Position numbers and translations under genes: made by a program | Notes under the pieces: generated by a model | Databases searched by the model: none | Told to the model about the DNA's origin: nothing | The model's input: the letters and a program-made list of their open reading frames with translations, nothing else | Shown here: in pieces, positions 60,466 to 64,000 of the stretch | Numbering within the stretch: the first letter of the stretch is position 1 | Layout: each line of letters begins with the position of its first letter | Assembly (NCBI RefSeq): GCF_050436995.1 | Contig: NC_134775.1 | Location: 3,759,124 to 3,823,123 of the forward strand | Source of the DNA: Anticarsia gemmatalis | Lineage: Eukaryota > Arthropoda > Insecta > Lepidoptera > Erebidae | Direction: 5' to 3' | Length of the DNA stretch: 64,000 nt

Positions 60466-60807
60466 TATAATCATTACCTTAATTGCACTGATTCTAGGAT
60501 TATTGCACTCAACCACAGAAACTTTCGAGAACACACTTTTACGCCACAAAATCGCCACTCCTCCGTACGGTCGACCCCTCAGGATACCCTCCGAGGTGTC
60601 AACCGCAGATTTTCCAGTGTACGCGAAGTCCTCGTCGATGGTACCAAGGAATGGAATGTCATGTGGCAGCAACCATGTCTCCTGCAGTGTTATGACGTCC
60701 TCCATCTTGCATAACTTTCGCACACATTCAACCGATCTCTTGACAGATTTACAATTAAACGTTACAAAGAACAATGGCAAGTCTCCATACAAAGTTTTAC
60801 CTGACAT
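60466..60807 (-). pseudogene. LINE-E endonuclease, N-terminal piece
   Basis: Starts MSGKTLYGDLPLFFVTFNCK (Asn of the active site), VITLQETWLLPHDIPFLG (Glu), GRPYGGVAILWRKSVFSKVS. ORF2 start of LINE-E; 1.3 kb of non-coding and inserted sequence separates it from ORF1. Confidence 0.75.
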
Positions 60808-61281
60808 CGTTTTGGAGCGTCTATGAATGAAAAAATGTTAAAACTATAGAGTTTCTTTAACTTAAACAGAATCATTAAGATTTTTGGTTTGAGAGTGCCA
60901 CAAGAAAAAAATATGACCAATTTTATATTTTGAGGTTATATCATGAAAAAACTTATGTAAATTGCTGTTCTACATTATTTATGTCTAAAAAACAGATTTA
61001 GATTACGTGAGAGCAAAGACAATGCATTATTTTACAATTTTGTATAAAAATCTGATGTATATGCAGCAAACAAATGGTAAGTAATGTTAAAAATAGATAG
61101 GTACTATACCTACTTTACTAACGTCGATAGTCCATGAGAAAGCACAAGTAGTCGTGAGGGGCAGAGAATTGAGTCCGGGGGCAATGCAACTGCAAGTCAA
61201 AACTGAAGATAAACCAAGAAAGCAATCGTAACACCAGTAGCAAGCAAAGCTAACTAACAAGTTCACAACAAAGTAAACAAC
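60808..61281. other. AT-rich interval between LINE-E ORFs
   Basis: No gene seen. It may contain another insert, as LINE ORF1-ORF2 gaps are usually short. Confidence 0.4.
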
Positions 61282-61674
61282 TAGTGATGCTGATAATCAA
61301 TCATCAATTAATCGATTATTGAAATAATTGAAGTCATAATCGATTATAGAATATAATCGAATTTTTTATTTTAAACGATATTATTAAGATTAAAAACCAA
61401 AAAAACTACTGTTATATTGCGACTTACTATTAAAAATATTTTTGATTAAGGAAGTTTTTGTGGATGCTGTAATGATAACGTCAGTGATTACTGTAATGCT
61501 ATTTGAGGTTTTATTTTATATATTTAAGTACATATTATTATTGCAAACAAATCAAATATGCTAATAAAATTGCTTAAAATAATAAGCTATTATAAATGGA
61601 TTATTCTTTTCATATTATATATTTGTCATAATCGATCAATCGATTGTGAAAATAATTGATTATCAACATCACTC
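61282..61674. mobile_element. hAT-type MITE (393 bp)
   Basis: Inverted ends (T/G)AGTGATG(C/T)TGATAATCAAT with the perfect 8-bp duplication TAAACAAC (61274-61281, 61675-61682), the hAT signature. AATCGATTA motifs recur at both ends. No transposase. Confidence 0.85.
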
Positions 61675-61682
61675 TAAACAAC

Positions 61683-62127
61683 GGAAGGAAAAAAATTTTT
61701 TTTAGTGCTGCCATTACACTTTCATCTAATAATACCTGACTATTAATCACAACATTAATAATAAAATATGTAACTAAAACACCTATCAATTATATTTGTT
61801 ATTTTTTTTAGCAAAACCTATGTGATTTGTTTTTAACGTTCACTTAATAATCGTTTTTTGATATTTAAAAACAAAATAATAATTTTGAAACATTTTGTAA
61901 GTGGTAATACTGACTAAAAGATTATGTCCACTGGATGTGGACGTATTCAAGTAAAAGTTTATTTTGTAAATAATTTAAGCTAGGCTTTTACCGAAAAAGT
62001 TAATTTCATCATAAAAAAGGGCTAAATTAATTACTAACTTTTGCACGTGTCCCATTTGTAGACGCTTCATATAACACTTAGGTAAAAACTTGCCATTGTT
62101 CTTTGGTTTTAAAAATACTGTTATCCA
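61683..62127. other. AT-rich interval between LINE-E ORFs
   Basis: No gene or repeat end recognised. Confidence 0.4.
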
Positions 62128-62235
62128 TTATGTTCCATTATTATCATTAGCCACATCCCGACGCGCTGAATAATCTTGCCTTTCTCGAAAGTTTATGAAC
62201 TTCCGGAACGAGATTCCCGCAGGCCATAACTTGTT
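62128..62235 (-). pseudogene. LINE-E ORF1, C-terminal end
   Basis: Minus strand: KLWPAGISFRKFINFRERQ to a TAA at 62128. It continues the 62586-63763 frame (DNK) once SINE-2 is removed. Confidence 0.75.
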
Positions 62236-62585
62236 TTTTTTTTATTATTATTATTTTTTTTTTATTATTTTTTTTTTTTTTTATAACCCATATCTGTCCC
62301 ACTGCAGGGCAAGGGTCTCCTCCCAAACAAGGGGGAGGGGTTAGGCCTTGAGTCCACCACGCTGGCCAAGTGCGGGTTGGGGACTTTGCATGCCCTCAAT
62401 AAATGTATTAAACAAATTTTTAGGCATGCAAGGTTTCCTCACGATGTTTTCCTTCACCGTTAGAGCAAGTGATAATTATTTCTAATACACACATAACTTC
62501 GAAAAGTCATTGGTGTGTTGCCTCCGATTGGAACCTGCGACCACTTGCGTGGGAGGTGCCAACTTAAACCACTCGGCTATCACTG
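62236..62585 (-). mobile_element. tRNA-derived SINE-2
   Basis: Minus strand: box A in TGATAGCCGAGTGGTTTAAG, box B-like GGTTCCAATCGGAGG, body with GGTGAAGGAAAACATCGTGA and CAGTGGGACAGATATGGG, and an A-rich tail. CTTGTT flanks both sides (62230-62235, 62586-62591). A common moth SINE type; transcribed by RNA polymerase III. Confidence 0.85.
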
Positions 62586-63763
62586 CTTGTTATCTAAAAA
62601 TAATTCAATCTTGCACTTTGTTACAAATAACTTGTAGGCATTATACTCCTTTTCTTTCTTCATTTTTATTTTAGTCAAAGAAATATTTTCTCCGGTTTTA
62701 TTGTAAACATAATCGGCAATATCCTGTTCAGACACTTGTTTATACGTTTGAAATGAATAATGTAGTTTATTGTCCGCTGCTTTGAATTTATCATTCTCCG
62801 CCGACTGTGCAGTTGCTATTCCTTTCTTAGTATGAAACCTATTTGAAGTCTTTTTCTCTGCACCCTCACCCATCCTTCGTCATAGTTTTGCACTTCCCAT
62901 TCCTTTTGAGGCTTAGCCATATCGGCAAAGGAAACACTTTGTGGATATTTCATCGGAAATGCATCACTCAACTCCGGTTGTGAATCACTGGTAACGTTGT
63001 TCCGCTGCAAAACGCGCCCGCGCTCCGCTGCTGTCTCACTCGCACCCGTTAGTAACACACTATCGCCGTGCGTTTCTTCACATTGCTTGTTATCTAAATT
63101 CTCCGGTTCAAACGACGCGATGTTTTGCTGTTCTGAGGTTTGGTAGGGCTTAAAAGCAACGTTATGTACTGCATCGACATCCTGTATTTTGGATGGCTGA
63201 TTATGACATACATTCATTGATAACGCCATAGAATCAATACTCGACGGTGAGATAATATTTTGGTGTGGTACATTTTTGACTGTTATTCACGACATCCGTT
63301 TTTTCAAACAATTGTGGCTTACGGCCGTTGATCAAATTTATTTGGTCTTGAAATTCAATTTTCGATACATATTCTTGACGAATGTTTTCAATTGCTTGCT
63401 GCATCACGAGCATTTTCTTAAGAAGCGGAGTGACGTCGATGTGGTCAAAAGTTACTGGAGGTAGTTTATTTAAGTTTCGAGCCACGAATATAGGTATTTC
63501 ACTATATTTTACTTTAGTAGCACCAAAATATCATCTAAGTTGCGTTGAGTTTTGCCCTGACGCTTTCTCACTTTGGCGGTTTTTTGCAAAGATTCAAGTA
63601 ATAACGACTTCGCCTCTTCAATTTCTTCGATACTAAACGCACTTTCACAAATACGTATTAAACTCTCTTCATCCATAACATCAAGTTTATTATGGATAAA
63701 CGCTAGCACTTCACATATTACAATATTACAGTTCGCACATTTTAATCTACTGGACGTCGCCAT
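62586..63763 (-). pseudogene. LINE-E ORF1
   Basis: Three consecutive frames: from 63763 KCANCNIVICEVLAFIHNKL (a C-x2-C motif), from 63485 LPPVTFDHIDVTPLLKKMLV with a coiled-coil-like LVMQQAIENIRQEYVSKIEF, from 63229 FADMAKPQKEWEVQNYDEGW, and DIADYVYNKTGENISLTKIK before SINE-2. Frameshifts occur near 63510, 63240 and 62830. An RNA-binding ORF1 related to the fragment at 5285-5773. The start ATG at 63763 follows a short leader. Confidence 0.7.
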
Positions 63764-64000
63764 TTTCGTTACTCACGCGCACGTCAGAGACAACGTACGC
63801 TCGCGACCGCGGTCACGCGCAGACTATCAAACCAATTGTTAATAATTAATGGTAATAGATTAGTAATATCAAACGAATTGTTAATTAAGTGGTTCTTTTT
63901 TTTTAAACCACCCAGTAGGAGGACCCCGCGAAGCCGTGCTCCGGCGACATCTTGACATCATCAAGTGAATAGAGCTAAAAGTAAAGTACGGTACGAAATA
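63764..64000. other. LINE-E 5' leader and unknown edge sequence
   Basis: Probable LINE-E 5' UTR to ~63880, then a T-run and CCACCCAGTAGGAGGACCCC of unknown origin at the window edge. Confidence 0.4.

Larger units (their letters stand above)
36264..63880 (-). mobile_element. LINE-E: one minus-strand LINE spread over 27.6 kb by insertions
   Basis: In 5'-3' order on the minus strand: ORF1 (63763-62128), endonuclease (60807-59384), linker (43769-43322), RT (37796-36377), and an (AAT)n tail (36264-36293). Breaks are filled by SINE-2 (TSD CTTGTT), an unidentified insert, SINE-1 (TSD TTTACTA), LINE-C (TSD TATTATATTT, 43760-43769 and 59384-59393) and LINE-F (TSD ACCCAAGG, 37797-37804 and 43322-43329). 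Coding sense continues across each break. Own sequence is ~5.2 kb, the length of a complete LINE. The clade is not assigned (L2/CR1/Daphne-like RT without RNase H). Confidence 0.8.

Noticed and set aside
62540..62588. Functional tRNA gene (box A and box B)
   Set aside because: Only the promoter boxes are kept; SINE body, A tail and target duplication show a retroposon.

Overview
Eukaryotic, almost certainly lepidopteran, repeat-only DNA. The markers are Lep1-type Helitron ends (TCTATACTAATATTATAAAG at one end, GGTCAGCTAG at the other), moth-type tRNA-derived and 5S-derived SINEs, several insect LINEs, and an errantivirus with a baculovirus-F-like envelope gene. I see no host single-copy gene, rRNA gene, functional tRNA gene or CRISPR array. 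A 64-kb block of nested transposons without a host gene fits heterochromatin or a W chromosome, but nothing in the sequence proves either.

Left half (1-34.7 kb). Under the transposons lies an old array of degenerate units about 0.5-0.7 kb apart, in both orientations. I count 18 copies of a shared core of about 60-80 bp (CTC-YTG ... ATCCTAGT ... AACGTGAC ... TTCCCACG). Three neighbouring units at 12.75-14.3 kb still align with a period near 613 bp. Several core positions vary as if they had been codons (Leu: CTA/CTG/TTA; Val: GTA/GTC/GTG/GTT). Inserted into the array are: (i) a 6.4-kb unclassified TIR element (1267-7715) that holds a Helitron, a very young 1-kb LTR element (TRIM) and a 2.6-kb TIR element with a LINE ORF1 remnant inside; (ii) LINE-A (8.7-12.75 kb), interrupted by Lep1 and by LINE-B; (iii) a PIF/Harbinger deletion derivative and a second Helitron; (iv) an 8.2-kb hAT-like element (19333-27563) that contains a complete-looking 4.5-kb DDE transposon (21317-25845; 23-bp perfect TIRs; 4-bp TSD ATCT); (v) a 5S SINE, a Mutator-like element with an intact 481-aa transposase, a 19-bp minisatellite and a 0.6-kb foldback hairpin.

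Middle (34.7-36.3 kb). Two abutting Lep1 copies, one LTR with primer-binding site and a tiny acylation/membrane ORF of a gypsy-like element, and the 3' UTR of a 5'-truncated LINE.

Right half (36.3-63.9 kb). The pieces join into one minus-strand LINE (LINE-E, about 5.2 kb of its own sequence) stretched over 27.6 kb by insertions: LINE-F (37805-43321), LINE-C (43770-59383), two tRNA-SINEs, a hAT MITE and one unidentified insert. LINE-C itself holds the errantivirus (44638-52445), which holds a Lep1 copy, and also a 3'-less LINE (LINE-D). Nesting reaches four levels. Matching target-site duplications, or restored reading frames, support most of these assignments.

The elements do not cooperate as a pathway. 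Possible activity is limited to the DDE transposon (ORFs joined only by a -1 shift at A_AAA_AAG), the MULE transposase and the young TRIM, which would need help in trans. The LINEs and the errantivirus carry frameshifts, stops or deletions; LINE-B keeps a long open RT frame but has lost its 5' half.
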